Positions 18,101 through 26,710 of a stretch of DNA of 64,000 nucleotides are shown here, one piece after another. Origin of the DNA: an uncultured Marinoscillum sp. (GTDB lineage: Bacteria; Bacteroidota; Bacteroidia; Cytophagales; MED-G16); the NCBI GenBank assembly GCA_902626505.1, contig CACOFQ010000003.1, forward strand, positions 1 through 64,000, written 5' to 3'. Positions within the stretch are counted from its first letter, which is position 1. Every line of letters begins with the position of its first letter. Under the pieces are notes generated by a model. That model did no database searches and was not told the DNA's origin. It saw only the letters and a list, made by a program, of their open reading frames with translations. A program made the position numbers and the translations under genes.

Positions 18101-18445
18101 TTAAATTAGACCGAAGTTAAATGCAGTTATATATAATGACATCAAAAGAAAAGTTAATGATGGTAAAAACTTGATTAGGGGGTTTTTTATCTTAAGATGA
18201 GACATTTGCGCACAAAACATGAAAAATGCCATGGAAATAGATCCAATTAAAGTCAACTCAGTATACCAAATACCAAATAATAATAATGTTGCAGATGAAA
18301 TCTTAAGGGCTCCAACAATATTTCTAAGAAGGTCCGAATATCCAAATTCTTTAAATTCTTTTACGACATTATTGTATCTTATAGTCCAAACTAAAAATAC
18401 TGATAGCGCGACAATTAATTGAAATAATAAAGATAACTCATACAT
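18101..18445 (-). CDS. DoxX-like membrane protein B
   Basis: Four-helix membrane protein of 114 aa, similar in pattern to its neighbour. The first helix is followed by NNVVKEFKEFGYSDLLRNIVGALKISSATLLLFGIW, the DoxX-like core, and a SHLKIKNPLIKFLPSLTFLLMS segment. It is the first gene of a small minus-strand group with the second DoxX-like gene and the Kazal gene. Function unknown. Confidence 0.7.
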   Translation of the reverse strand: MYELSLLFQLIVALSVFLVWTIRYNNVVKEFKEFGYSDLLRNIVGALKISSATLLLFGIWYTELTLIGSISMAFFMFCAQMSHLKIKNPLIKFLPSLTFLLMSLYITAFNFGLI

Positions 18446-18457
18446 AAACTATGCAAG

Positions 18458-18476
18458 ATATTGAAAAAATCAATAT
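18458..18476. terminator. short hairpin after the aquaporin gene
   Basis: atattga - aaaaa - tcaatat is a 7-bp perfect stem directly after the aquaporin stop codon (minus strand). No T-tail follows on the minus strand, so it may be a weak terminator or a 3' stabilising hairpin. Confidence 0.3.
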
Positions 18477-19100
18477 TTATATAATTACTTTTTTATAAAG
18501 ATAAGAAGCAATAACTGAACCAATAACACCAGTTATAAGATAGTAAATAAAAAAATCACTAGATCCATTACCACCATAACCCTGAGGATCAATAATACTA
18601 ATTAGAGAAGGACCAAAACTAACAGCAGGATTAAAAACTGCACCTGAAATATCTCCTACTGCAAATGCCCCTGTCATTACAGTCATTCCAATTGCAAAAC
18701 CAAAGTATTGATTCCCTTTTAAATGTTTATTTAATGCAACATTTAAGATGACAAAAACTAGTAAAAATGTAAATAAAATTTCAGCAATGAGAAGGTTAGT
18801 TATATTTTCTGTATTTGAAACAACTGAGAAATCATTATTACCTAAAGTTATTACAAAAAATGTTGCGACTGAAGCCCCTAAAAGCTGACTTAATACATAT
18901 AAACCAAGGCCTCTTAAATCAAGTTCATTATTTATAACCATTGCAAGACTTACAGCAGGATTATAATGTGCTCCAGATATATGCCCTCCCATATAAATTA
19001 AAATAGATAAACCAAGACCAATTGCTATTGGATCGCCTGTTAGACCAATAATTAACACAAGAAAAAAAGTGCCAATAAATTCTACGATATATTTATTCAT
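18477..19100 (-). CDS. MIP family channel (aquaporin-like)
   Basis: Six-helix channel of 207 aa for water or small neutral solutes in the inner membrane. The first half-helix motif is HYNPAVSLAM (NPA at 47-49) and the second is FNPAVSFGPSLI (NPA at 157-159). In classical aquaporins and glycerol facilitators the second NPA is followed by the selectivity-filter Arg (NPAR). Here Val160 takes that place, so the pore may be wider or have altered selectivity. The protein is at the short end for the family. It is downstream of the orphan flavoprotein, separated by 36 AT-rich bases. Confidence 0.88.
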   Translation of the reverse strand: MNKYIVEFIGTFFLVLIIGLTGDPIAIGLGLSILIYMGGHISGAHYNPAVSLAMVINNELDLRGLGLYVLSQLLGASVATFFVITLGNNDFSVVSNTENITNLLIAEILFTFLLVFVILNVALNKHLKGNQYFGFAIGMTVMTGAFAVGDISGAVFNPAVSFGPSLISIIDPQGYGGNGSSDFFIYYLITGVIGSVIASYLYKKVII

Positions 19101-19136
19101 TATTCATTTATTAAATTTTAAAAAAAAAAATTAAAA

Positions 19137-20906
19137 TTATTCAAGTAATCTCCCGACAATACTAATGTTTTTATAGTTTTTCATCGGTTTTTCTAATTCT
19201 CTGGATATGGTCTTTACTCTTTTAGAAGATATCATCTGTTTACCATCGATCATTTCTACTATATAATTAACATTTTGTTTTTCATCAATTTTGTCGTAAT
19301 CTTTCCTCTGATGGGCTCCCCTACTTTCTTTTCTCTCCATAGCACACAAAATTGTTGATTCTGCACTCTCAATAGATCCAAGTAAATCTAGGGCCAGAGC
19401 TAAATCTATAAAACCTTCTGCACTAGGCCTCACATCAATATTATTAGATGCTTTCTTTATTTTCTTAAGTTCTAATAAACCTTTTTTAAGTCCTTTTTCA
19501 TCACGAATTACTCCACAATATTCCCACATTATATCTCTAACTGCTCTTTGTAAAGGCCTTGCCAACTCGTCCCCATTTGATGTAAGATCATCAAGTGTCT
19601 TATTAGCATTCATAATAATTTTTTTATTCCTCCTCTGATAATTTAGATTTTCTGAATAATTAGATGCTTCATGTCCAGCGATTTTACCAAATACAAGAAT
19701 TTCTGCTAGAGAGTTTCCACCTAGTCGATTGGCACCATGAACCCCAGTAGTACACTCTCCAGCAGCATATAGTCCTTTTACATGTGTGGAGTGTGTCTCA
19801 GCATCTACTACAACACCGCCCATACTATAATGTGCAGTGGGTGCAACTTCCATTGGTGATTTAGATATATCTAGCATTTGAGACTCCATAAATTGCCTAT
19901 ACATCCTTGGGAGCTTTTCAAGAATAACATCTTTCCCAATATGACTAATATCAAGAAATACACCATTATTTTCAGTTCCTCTCCCCTCAATAATTTCATT
20001 GTAATTAGCTAAAGCAACTCTATCCCTAGTTGAAAGTTCTAACCTTTCTGGATCATAATTTTTCATATATCTCTCACCCTTAGAATTAATTAAATGACCA
20101 CCTTCTCCTCTTACCGCTTCTGTTACTAATGTCCCTGCTAATGATTCGGGATGAACCATCCCTGTAGGATGAAATTGAACCATCTCCATATCTGCCAACA
20201 TACATCCAGCTTTTAAAGCTAAACGGATTGAGTCACCTGTATTTTCATCTCTTCGTGATGAACTTCTTCTCCAAATTCTAGTATGGCCACCTGCAGCTAA
20301 GACAACTGAATCAGCTAAAAAAACAGTCCTTTCACCTGTTACAATATCAAATGCAAGAGCACCAAAGCAATGTTTTTCAGATCCTTGTTTATCAACAAGT
20401 AATTCAGAAACATACATTAAATCAATGATTGGAATTTTAAGTTCCTCAACTTTTTTTAGTAGAGTATTTAAAATAGCACGGCCAGTATAATCACCCGCAT
20501 AACATGTCCTTCTATAAGTATGCGCACCAAAATATCTTTGATCTAATTTACCATCTTCTGTCTTAGCAAAAGGCATACCCCACTCGTCTAATTCATTTAT
20601 TCTATTGGGAGCATCTTTTACTAAAATTTCGACAGTTTTAGGATCAGCGATATTATAACCCTCTTGGTAAGTATCTACAAAGTGTTGCTTCCAATTATCT
20701 TCTGGATCTCGAGAACCCAAAACAGCATTAATCCCACCGGAAGCTAATGTGGTGTGGGCATCGTTTCTAATTCTCTTACCGATTATTAAAACTTCTGAAC
20801 CGTCCTCGTGAGCTTGAATTGCTGCTCTTAAACCAGCACCTCCTGATCCAATAATTAAAACATTACATGCATTTGTTCTGAACTGCTTCATTTTATAATA
20901 TCTCAT
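19137..20906 (-). CDS. orphan SdhA/FrdA-type flavoprotein
   Basis: FAD-dependent succinate dehydrogenase/fumarate reductase-like flavoprotein of 589 aa. Motifs are NVLIIGSGGAGLRAAIQA (FAD fold), HTTLASGGINAVLG (FAD attachment His region), FHPTGMVHP, TEAVRGEGG, APTAHYSMGGV and GANRLGGNSLAEILVFG. The C-terminal ESRGAHQRKDY is as in SdhA. The motifs favour SdhA/FrdA over L-aspartate oxidase, whose region reads PAAHYTCGG. No iron-sulfur or membrane partner gene is next to it, and it is clearly distinct from the sdhCAB flavoprotein in this window. It could be a soluble reductase or use a distant partner. Two starts are possible, 20906 and 20891. Confidence 0.85.
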   Translation of the reverse strand: MRYYKMKQFRTNACNVLIIGSGGAGLRAAIQAHEDGSEVLIIGKRIRNDAHTTLASGGINAVLGSRDPEDNWKQHFVDTYQEGYNIADPKTVEILVKDAPNRINELDEWGMPFAKTEDGKLDQRYFGAHTYRRTCYAGDYTGRAILNTLLKKVEELKIPIIDLMYVSELLVDKQGSEKHCFGALAFDIVTGERTVFLADSVVLAAGGHTRIWRRSSSRRDENTGDSIRLALKAGCMLADMEMVQFHPTGMVHPESLAGTLVTEAVRGEGGHLINSKGERYMKNYDPERLELSTRDRVALANYNEIIEGRGTENNGVFLDISHIGKDVILEKLPRMYRQFMESQMLDISKSPMEVAPTAHYSMGGVVVDAETHSTHVKGLYAAGECTTGVHGANRLGGNSLAEILVFGKIAGHEASNYSENLNYQRRNKKIIMNANKTLDDLTSNGDELARPLQRAVRDIMWEYCGVIRDEKGLKKGLLELKKIKKASNNIDVRPSAEGFIDLALALDLLGSIESAESTILCAMERKESRGAHQRKDYDKIDEKQNVNYIVEMIDGKQMISSKRVKTISRELEKPMKNYKNISIVGRLLE

Positions 20907-21132
20907 GCAATATAGTATAGGAATTTAAATCTATCAATGTGGAATTAGATCTTTTTTTTTAGATTTTATCTTAAAAATTTTTAGAATTAATTAAACTATT
21001 TTAGTTAATAGGGACAATGATGAAAATTCATAAAAATCTTTAAGATAAGAAGATAAATACAGTATGTTTTGTTACTAAAAAATGTATTTTTTCAAAAGTT
21101 TGCTAACTTAATTAAATTTAATTTATAAATAG
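20907..21132. other. AT-rich intergenic region without recognised gene
   Basis: This stretch lies between the orphan flavoprotein start and the 3' end of tRNA-Leu. It is almost entirely A+T with short homopolymer runs. I see no ORF, convincing hairpin or repeat; it presumably carries the flavoprotein promoter. Confidence 0.6.
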
Positions 21133-21214
21133 TACCAAAGGTGGGAATCGAACCCACACTCCCGAAGGAACACGATTTTGAATCGTGCGCGTCTACCTGT
21201 TCCGCCACTTTGGC
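21133..21214 (-). tRNA. tRNA-Leu(CAA)
   Basis: On the minus strand the acceptor stem GCCAAAG pairs with CTTTGGT (one G-T pair). The anticodon stem is CACGA/TCGTG with loop TTCAAAA, giving anticodon CAA for UUG codons. A long variable arm (TTCCTTCGGGA) marks a class II tRNA, and the T arm reads GTGGGTTCGATTCCCAC. CCA is not encoded. Confidence 0.95.
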
Positions 21215-21223
21215 AAGTGGTGG

Positions 21224-21231
21224 CAAAAATA
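21224..21231 (-). promoter_or_regulatory. candidate -7 element of tRNA-Leu
   Basis: TATTTTTG on the minus strand fits TAnnTTTG and lies 9 bp before the tRNA 5' end, the expected distance for the transcription start. No good -33 TTG is visible. Confidence 0.45.
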
Positions 21232-21240
21232 CATTATTTA

Positions 21241-22005
21241 CTATAAAAATTTAATTGCTATTTGAGTATGATTTTTAATACCTAATAATTCAGATGCATT
21301 TCCTTTATTCATTCCAATTTCCAAATTATCATTATAATTAAAAATCGCAAAAAGATCTGCAATATCAACATGATTATATGATTCTGATATAATAGTAATT
21401 TTTTCTACACCTAAATTAATTTCAAAATTTCCAGAATTTTTAGAAAGCACCTTATTGAAATCTGACTTTTTAATATTAGTTATAATATTTCCATAGTGAT
21501 CTATTCTAATTGAGTGACCTATTATTTCGTTATTAGTAATTTTAACCTCAATATTTGAAAACTTCCTAAAGTTGTTAATCGGGTTACCTAGTGTAGTATA
21601 ATTTATCCCAGATGCTAATTTAGATGCTATTTCACCCATTAATTTTTCAGGAAAAGACGGAGCTTTATTACCCTCTAGCTTTATAACACTAATATTAACA
21701 TTTGAATCTATTAAACTTATTATACCTGAATCAAACGTTATTATGTATTGATTATTGATTTGAAATAAAATAATGTCATTCTTATCATCTGAATTATTTA
21801 CTGCAATTATATGAACTGATCCCTTAGGAAATTCTTTATAAACATTTTTAAATACGTAGGCAGCATGTGATAAATCATATTTTTTTATTTGATGACTAAT
21901 ATTCACAATATTATTATTGGGATTATACTTTAGAATAGAAGCTTCTACTGATGCCACGTAATGGTCAGTTCTTCCAAAATCAGAAATAAAGGTAATTATT
22001 GGCAT
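21241..22005 (-). CDS. SAM hydrolase / hydroxide adenosyltransferase (DUF62 family)
   Basis: Cytoplasmic enzyme of 254 aa in the SAM-dependent halogenase/hydroxide adenosyltransferase family, which cleaves S-adenosylmethionine to adenosine and methionine. The N-terminus has ITFISDFGRTDHYVASVEASIL and the middle has NISHQI, AAYVFKNVYKEFPKGSVHIIAVN. The C-terminal beta-barrel domain has SIRIDHYGNIITNIKKSDF. I start at ATG 22005 because the track start at 22011 is a TTG two codons earlier. It diverges from phoH by about 50 bp, a pairing I recall from other Bacteroidota. Confidence 0.85.
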   Translation of the reverse strand: MPIITFISDFGRTDHYVASVEASILKYNPNNNIVNISHQIKKYDLSHAAYVFKNVYKEFPKGSVHIIAVNNSDDKNDIILFQINNQYIITFDSGIISLIDSNVNISVIKLEGNKAPSFPEKLMGEIASKLASGINYTTLGNPINNFRKFSNIEVKITNNEIIGHSIRIDHYGNIITNIKKSDFNKVLSKNSGNFEINLGVEKITIISESYNHVDIADLFAIFNYNDNLEIGMNKGNASELLGIKNHTQIAIKFL

Positions 22006-22024
22006 AAGCAAATTGAATAATTTT

Positions 22025-22032
22025 TAAATTTG
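22025..22032 (+). promoter_or_regulatory. candidate -7 element of the phoH-ser-ligA operon
   Basis: TAAATTTG lies 25 bp before the proposed TTG start of phoH. A TTG at 21999-22001 is 23 bases upstream, at the long end for a -33 element. Confidence 0.4.
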
Positions 22033-22056
22033 CATCAAAAAAAGATATAATAAATT

Positions 22057-22980
22057 TTGGTAGAAAAAGTAATTAATCTTAATGATATTGAATTAGTTGG
22101 ATTTCTTGGAGTAGAAAATAAAAATATACAAGAAATTGAAATTGCTTTTCCAAAAACTAAAATCGTTTCGAGGGGAAATAAAATATCAATAAAAGGTAAT
22201 AAAGACCAACTTATTGAAGTAGAAAAAATAATTAGATCACTAATGGTTCATTTCGATAAATTTGGAAAACTAAATAAAAAAATAGTATTAAATCATATTA
22301 AAAATGGTTTTAGCAATGAAGAAAGTGAGCCTATTTTATATGGATCTTCTGGAAAGAAAATAATTGCTAAAACTTCAAATCAAAAAAAAATAGTTGAATT
22401 ACATTCTAAAAATGACTTACTTTTTGTGATTGGGCCTGCGGGAACTGGAAAAACTTATGTGAGTGTAGCTTTAGGGGTGATAGCATTAAAAGAAAAAAAA
22501 GTTAAAAAAATCATAATAACTAGACCTGTAGTAGAGGCAGGTGAAAATTTAGGTTTTTTACCTGGAGATTTACAAGATAAAATTGATCCGTATCTTAAAC
22601 CAATATATGATGCGCTAGAAGATATGATTCCAATCCAAAAAATGAGAAAACTTATTGAAAATAAAACAATAGAAATTGCTCCATTAGCATATATGAGAGG
22701 TAGAACATTAAAAAATGCATTTATATTGCTAGATGAAGCTCAAAATACTACAGAGTCTCAACTCAAAATGTTTCTTACAAGATTAGGAGAAAATTCAAAA
22801 ATGATAGTTACAGGTGATATTTCTCAAATTGACCTAAGAAAAAATCAGTCATCTGGTTTAATTGACGCTCAAAATAAATTAAATAAAATTACAGGTATTG
22901 GTTTTATTCATCTTGATAGCACTGATGTTTTAAGACATAATTTAGTTAAAAAGATATTAGATAAATATCAATCCTCATGA
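22057..22980 (+). CDS. phoH: PhoH-like ATPase/RNA-associated protein
   Basis: Cytoplasmic P-loop ATPase of 307 aa, related to PhoH and thought to act on RNA. The N-terminal KH-like region (GVENKNIQEIEIAFPKTKIVSRGNKISIKG) is followed by the ATPase domain with Walker A GPAGTGKT and Walker B LLDEAQN, plus ITRPVVEAGENLGFLPGDL and AYMRGRTL, all diagnostic. No ATG is available before residue 64, so TTG at 22057 is the likely start. It is the first gene of a plus-strand run; its stop overlaps the next start (ATGA). Confidence 0.92.
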   Translation: MVEKVINLNDIELVGFLGVENKNIQEIEIAFPKTKIVSRGNKISIKGNKDQLIEVEKIIRSLMVHFDKFGKLNKKIVLNHIKNGFSNEESEPILYGSSGKKIIAKTSNQKKIVELHSKNDLLFVIGPAGTGKTYVSVALGVIALKEKKVKKIIITRPVVEAGENLGFLPGDLQDKIDPYLKPIYDALEDMIPIQKMRKLIENKTIEIAPLAYMRGRTLKNAFILLDEAQNTTESQLKMFLTRLGENSKMIVTGDISQIDLRKNQSSGLIDAQNKLNKITGIGFIHLDSTDVLRHNLVKKILDKYQSS

Positions 22981-23621
22981 GTTATTTAATAATAGATTAT
23001 GACTCAACTTTTATTAAAGTAGAGTCATTAGATGAATTATCTAAAAATTCAAAAAATTTCAATAAAAAAATTCATAAGGAAATTATAAAGATTACAGAAT
23101 TAGGGATGGAAGGAAAAATTTCATTTTCTGAATCTCTGGAAAAACGATTAAAACTTATCGAATCTGATAAGGAAGATGTTCAAAATACTTTGAAAGTTTT
23201 AGAGAATCAGATAACAGATTCATTTAAAGAAAATGAAGAATTTTTAAAGAATTATTCTGAACAAATATTTATTGTTTCCAGTGGTTTCCATGAATTGATA
23301 GATCCAATTGTTACAAGATATGGAATAAATAAGAATAATATTTTTGCAAATAACTTCTTATATGAAAAGAATAAAATCATTGGTTTTAATAAAAATAATC
23401 CACTTTCTAAGTCACATGGAAAAGTTGAAATAGTTAAAAGTTTAAATTTAAAAGGTAAAGTTATTGTTATAGGTGATGGATATACTGACTATGAAATTAA
23501 AAGAGATGGTTACGCTGATACTTTTTTTCTATTTATTGAGAATATTAAAAGAGATTCTGTTATAAAAAGTGCTGATTATTTACTAAAATCGCTAGATCAA
23601 CTTATAAAAATCATTAAATGA
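22977..23621 (+). CDS. serB: phosphoserine phosphatase-like HAD hydrolase
   Basis: HAD-superfamily phosphatase of 214 aa that probably makes L-serine from phosphoserine, the last step of the pathway. HAD motifs are DYDST (I), FIVSSGF (II), the Lys in KSHGKVEIVK (III) and VIGDGYTDYEI (IV). The cap region is helical. The gene overlaps phoH and serA by 4 bp each, and genes for the other two steps follow directly, which is the main support for the substrate. Confidence 0.85.
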   Translation: MSYLIIDYDSTFIKVESLDELSKNSKNFNKKIHKEIIKITELGMEGKISFSESLEKRLKLIESDKEDVQNTLKVLENQITDSFKENEEFLKNYSEQIFIVSSGFHELIDPIVTRYGINKNNIFANNFLYEKNKIIGFNKNNPLSKSHGKVEIVKSLNLKGKVIVIGDGYTDYEIKRDGYADTFFLFIENIKRDSVIKSADYLLKSLDQLIKIIK

Positions 23622-24844
23622 AATCTCTTTCCTTTCCAAAATCAAAGATCAAGGTATTACTTCTTGAAAAATTGGATAATTCAGCAAAAGAAAAGTTTTC
23701 TAATGAGGGATATCAAGTTGAAAGCTATGATGGAAGTTTAAGTGAAAATGAGCTAATCAATAAAATAAAAGGTGTATCTATTCTAGGTATTAGATCTAAA
23801 ACTAACCTTACAAAGAAAGTAATTGAATCAGCAGATAGACTTTTAAGTGTTGGTGCGTTCTGTATTGGAACAAATCAAATTGATCTGGAAGAGTGTGCTA
23901 AAAATGGAATAACTGTATTTAATGCACCATATAGTAATACAAGATCTGTTGTTGAAATTGTATTAGGTCAAATGATAAACTTAATGAGATCCATTGTAGA
24001 AAAGTCAAATGATATGCATAAAGGAATATGGAGAAAAGACTCAATTAATTCATTTGAAATTAGAAATAAAACTATAGGAATAATAGGATACGGAAATATA
24101 GGCTCTCAGCTGTCGGTACTATGTGAATCTATAGGAATGAAAGTTGTTTATTATGATATTAAAGATAAATTATCGATTGGAAATGCTATTAAATGTGAAT
24201 CCTTGAAATCTCTTTTGAAGCAATCTGACGTTATTTCAATGCACATTGATGGGAAAAAAGAAAACACAAATTTTATAAGTTCTAATGAGTTTGATTTAGT
24301 TAAAAAAGGATCAATATTTATTAATTATAGTAGAGGTAATGTTGTTGATATTGAATCTCTTATTGAAAATTTATCAAATGGAAAAATATTAGGAGCTGCA
24401 CTTGATGTATTTCCTAAGGAACCATTAAATAACGATGAGGAGTTTAAATCAAAATTACGAGGATTAAAAAATGTAATATTATCTCCACATATTGGAGGGA
24501 GCACAAAAGAAGCACAAAAAAATATTGGATCTTATGTGCCAGATAAAATTATTGATTTTATAAATACTGGAAATACTTCAAATTGTGTTAATTTCCCAGA
24601 ATTATCTCTTCCTGAACAGATTGAATCACACAGACTAATTCACATACACTTTAATGAACCCGGTGTATTATTAGATATAAATAAAATTATTTCTAGTTAC
24701 GATATCAATATTAAGGGACAATATTTGAAAACCATAGAAAATATTGGATATGTAATTACAGATATTGATAGAGAATATGATAAATCTGTTGTTAAAGAAT
24801 TAAAAAAAATTAGAAATACTATTAGACTAAGAGTACTTTATTAA
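23618..24844 (+). CDS. serA: D-3-phosphoglycerate dehydrogenase
   Basis: NAD-dependent enzyme for the first step of serine synthesis, 408 aa, close to the E. coli length. The NAD-binding fold has GIIGYGNIGSQL. Catalytic-domain motifs are GAFCIGTNQIDLEECAKNGITVFNAPYSNTRSVVE, NYSRGNVVD, and the His in SPHIGGSTKEAQ. A C-terminal ACT domain (about 335-408; IHIHFNEPGVLLDINKIIS) suggests serine feedback control. It overlaps serB by 4 bp and is followed by the aminotransferase after 1 bp. Confidence 0.93.
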   Translation: MKSLSFPKSKIKVLLLEKLDNSAKEKFSNEGYQVESYDGSLSENELINKIKGVSILGIRSKTNLTKKVIESADRLLSVGAFCIGTNQIDLEECAKNGITVFNAPYSNTRSVVEIVLGQMINLMRSIVEKSNDMHKGIWRKDSINSFEIRNKTIGIIGYGNIGSQLSVLCESIGMKVVYYDIKDKLSIGNAIKCESLKSLLKQSDVISMHIDGKKENTNFISSNEFDLVKKGSIFINYSRGNVVDIESLIENLSNGKILGAALDVFPKEPLNNDEEFKSKLRGLKNVILSPHIGGSTKEAQKNIGSYVPDKIIDFINTGNTSNCVNFPELSLPEQIESHRLIHIHFNEPGVLLDINKIISSYDINIKGQYLKTIENIGYVITDIDREYDKSVVKELKKIRNTIRLRVLY

Positions 24845-24845
24845 G

Positions 24846-25907
24846 ATGAAAGATATTTTTTTTACTCCAGGACCATCTGAATTATTTTTTACAGTAGAGG
24901 ATCACATAAAAAACGGTTTTAAAAATAATATTTACTCTATATCTCATAGAAGTTCTGAATTTAAAATAATATATGAAGAATGCATAAATAGGCTTAAAAG
25001 TTTTTTAAGAATTCCTCAGGGATACCATATAGCTTTTCTTTCATCTACAAATGAAATTTGGGAAAGAATAATTCAAAATCTGATTGAAGAAGAATCTGGA
25101 CATTGTATTAATGGAGCTTTTTCGAAAAAATTTTATGATTTTGCCATTTTAAATAAAATCAATGCTACGGCATATAACTATAAAAATCAAGAATATAAAA
25201 TTAATGAAATTGCAAATTCTCATGAGCTTTTAGCTATAACACTTAATGAAACAAGCACTGGAATTATGTGTGACGGAGATACAATAAGAAAAATAAGATC
25301 TAAAATTGATTCATTAATTGCTCTTGACTGTGTTAGTGGAATTCCTTCATTACCATTTAATATTAATGATGTTGATACATTTTACTTTTCAGTTCAAAAA
25401 TGCTTCGGATTACCCTCAGGACTAGGTGTTTGGGTTTATAATGACAAATGCTTAGATAAACATAATAAACTTAAGGAAAAAAAAAATACAGGTACATATC
25501 ACTCTTTACATAAACTTCATGAAATGTCTCAAAAATTTCAAACTCCTGAAACACCAAATGTACTCAGCATATATTTACTTAGTAAAGTTTTAAATGATAT
25601 GATGAAAATTGGAATCGAAAATATAATTAGAGATACTAATTATAAATCTTCACTATTATACAATACTATCAATAAACATGAATCTTTTAGTCCTTACATA
25701 AATGATAAAAATATTCAATCAAAAACTGTGATTATTTCTAATTGTAAGAAGGAAAGTGACTATTATATTGATATTCTAAAAAATAAAAGATTAATAATAG
25801 GAAAAGGTTACGGAAAAGTAAAAAATCAAATTAGAATTGCTAACTTTCCTACACATTCAAAAGAGGTTTTTGAGCTTCTTTGTGATGAAATAACCCATAT
25901 TAAATGA
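24846..25907 (+). CDS. serC: class V aminotransferase, probable phosphoserine aminotransferase
   Basis: PLP-dependent enzyme of 353 aa, probably converting 3-phosphohydroxypyruvate to phosphoserine. The N-terminus (IFFTPGPSELFFTVEDHI, ISHRSSEF) is typical of class V aminotransferases. The PLP lysine is in FYFSVQKCFGLPSGLGVW, with upstream ALDCVSGIPS. It is diverged from E. coli SerC, so the assignment rests mainly on its place between serA and serB in one operon. The SDR gene overlaps its stop by 4 bp. Confidence 0.8.
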   Translation: MKDIFFTPGPSELFFTVEDHIKNGFKNNIYSISHRSSEFKIIYEECINRLKSFLRIPQGYHIAFLSSTNEIWERIIQNLIEEESGHCINGAFSKKFYDFAILNKINATAYNYKNQEYKINEIANSHELLAITLNETSTGIMCDGDTIRKIRSKIDSLIALDCVSGIPSLPFNINDVDTFYFSVQKCFGLPSGLGVWVYNDKCLDKHNKLKEKKNTGTYHSLHKLHEMSQKFQTPETPNVLSIYLLSKVLNDMMKIGIENIIRDTNYKSSLLYNTINKHESFSPYINDKNIQSKTVIISNCKKESDYYIDILKNKRLIIGKGYGKVKNQIRIANFPTHSKEVFELLCDEITHIK

Positions 25908-26665
25908 AAACAGCTGTCGTTACTGGAGGTGCTAGTGGTATTGGTCTTGAATTTGTAAAACTATTAATTAAAGATGATTATAAAGTTTTTATCGTTGATA
26001 ATAACAAAGAAAATTTAAGTGAATTAAATAATATCATTTCTAAAAATAAATTTCAATCAATTAGGCTAGATCTGGCCAAGAGAAAATCACCAAAAAAGAT
26101 TTATAAAAAATTAAAAAATGAAAATATTGAGGTTTTAATTAATAATGCAGGATTTGGGACATTTGGAAAATTTTATAAAACTGAATGGAAAAGAGAAGCT
26201 GAAATGATAAATCTTCATGTACTAAATACTGCTCATTTAACTAAATTATTTTTAAAGGATATGATTAAAAAAAATAATGGCAAAATTTTAAATATAGCTT
26301 CTGTTGCAGCATTTCAACCGGGCCCTATGATGTCATTATACTATGCCACTAAAGCATTTATTTTACATTTTACTGAAGCAATATCAAATGAAGTAAAAGA
26401 TAAAAATATTTCTATATCTGTACTTTGTCCAGGTCAAACAAAAACTAATTTTCAAGAATCTGTTTCCTCAAAAAAAAATAAAATAAATTTTAATACTTCA
26501 TGTCCTATTAAAGTCGCTAAATATGGGTATAACGCTTTAAAAAAGAATATTACAGTATCTGTACCTGGTTTTTTAAATAAGATTATTGTCTTTTTAAATA
26601 GAATATTACCTAGATCAACTTCAACAAATCTTGTAAGATATATTCAAGAAAAAAACAGAGATTAA
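25904..26665 (+). CDS. short-chain dehydrogenase/reductase
   Basis: NAD(P)-dependent oxidoreductase of 253 aa in the classical SDR fold. Motifs are TGGASGIGLEF (cofactor), INNAGFGTFG, the catalytic Ser in NIASVAAF, and YYATKAF (Tyr-x3-Lys). The C-terminal hydrophobic stretch (VPGFLNKIIVFLNRILP) may associate with membrane. Substrate unknown. It is co-transcribed after serC; the next gene, ligA, begins 45 bp later. Confidence 0.85.
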   Translation: MKTAVVTGGASGIGLEFVKLLIKDDYKVFIVDNNKENLSELNNIISKNKFQSIRLDLAKRKSPKKIYKKLKNENIEVLINNAGFGTFGKFYKTEWKREAEMINLHVLNTAHLTKLFLKDMIKKNNGKILNIASVAAFQPGPMMSLYYATKAFILHFTEAISNEVKDKNISISVLCPGQTKTNFQESVSSKKNKINFNTSCPIKVAKYGYNALKKNITVSVPGFLNKIIVFLNRILPRSTSTNLVRYIQEKNRD

Positions 26666-26710
26666 ATTATCTTTAAGCTCTTAAAAAATTTTTGAGTATT
26701 TCTCTAATAA

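Noticed and set aside
19101-19136. A/T inverted repeat between flavoprotein and aquaporin genes as a terminator
   Set aside because: The stem is only A and T with no GC core or T-tail, and such repeats are expected by chance at this composition.
20907-21132. Possible small RNA or promoter cluster before the orphan flavoprotein
   Set aside because: Almost pure AT with no stable hairpin, no paired -33/-7 elements and no terminator.
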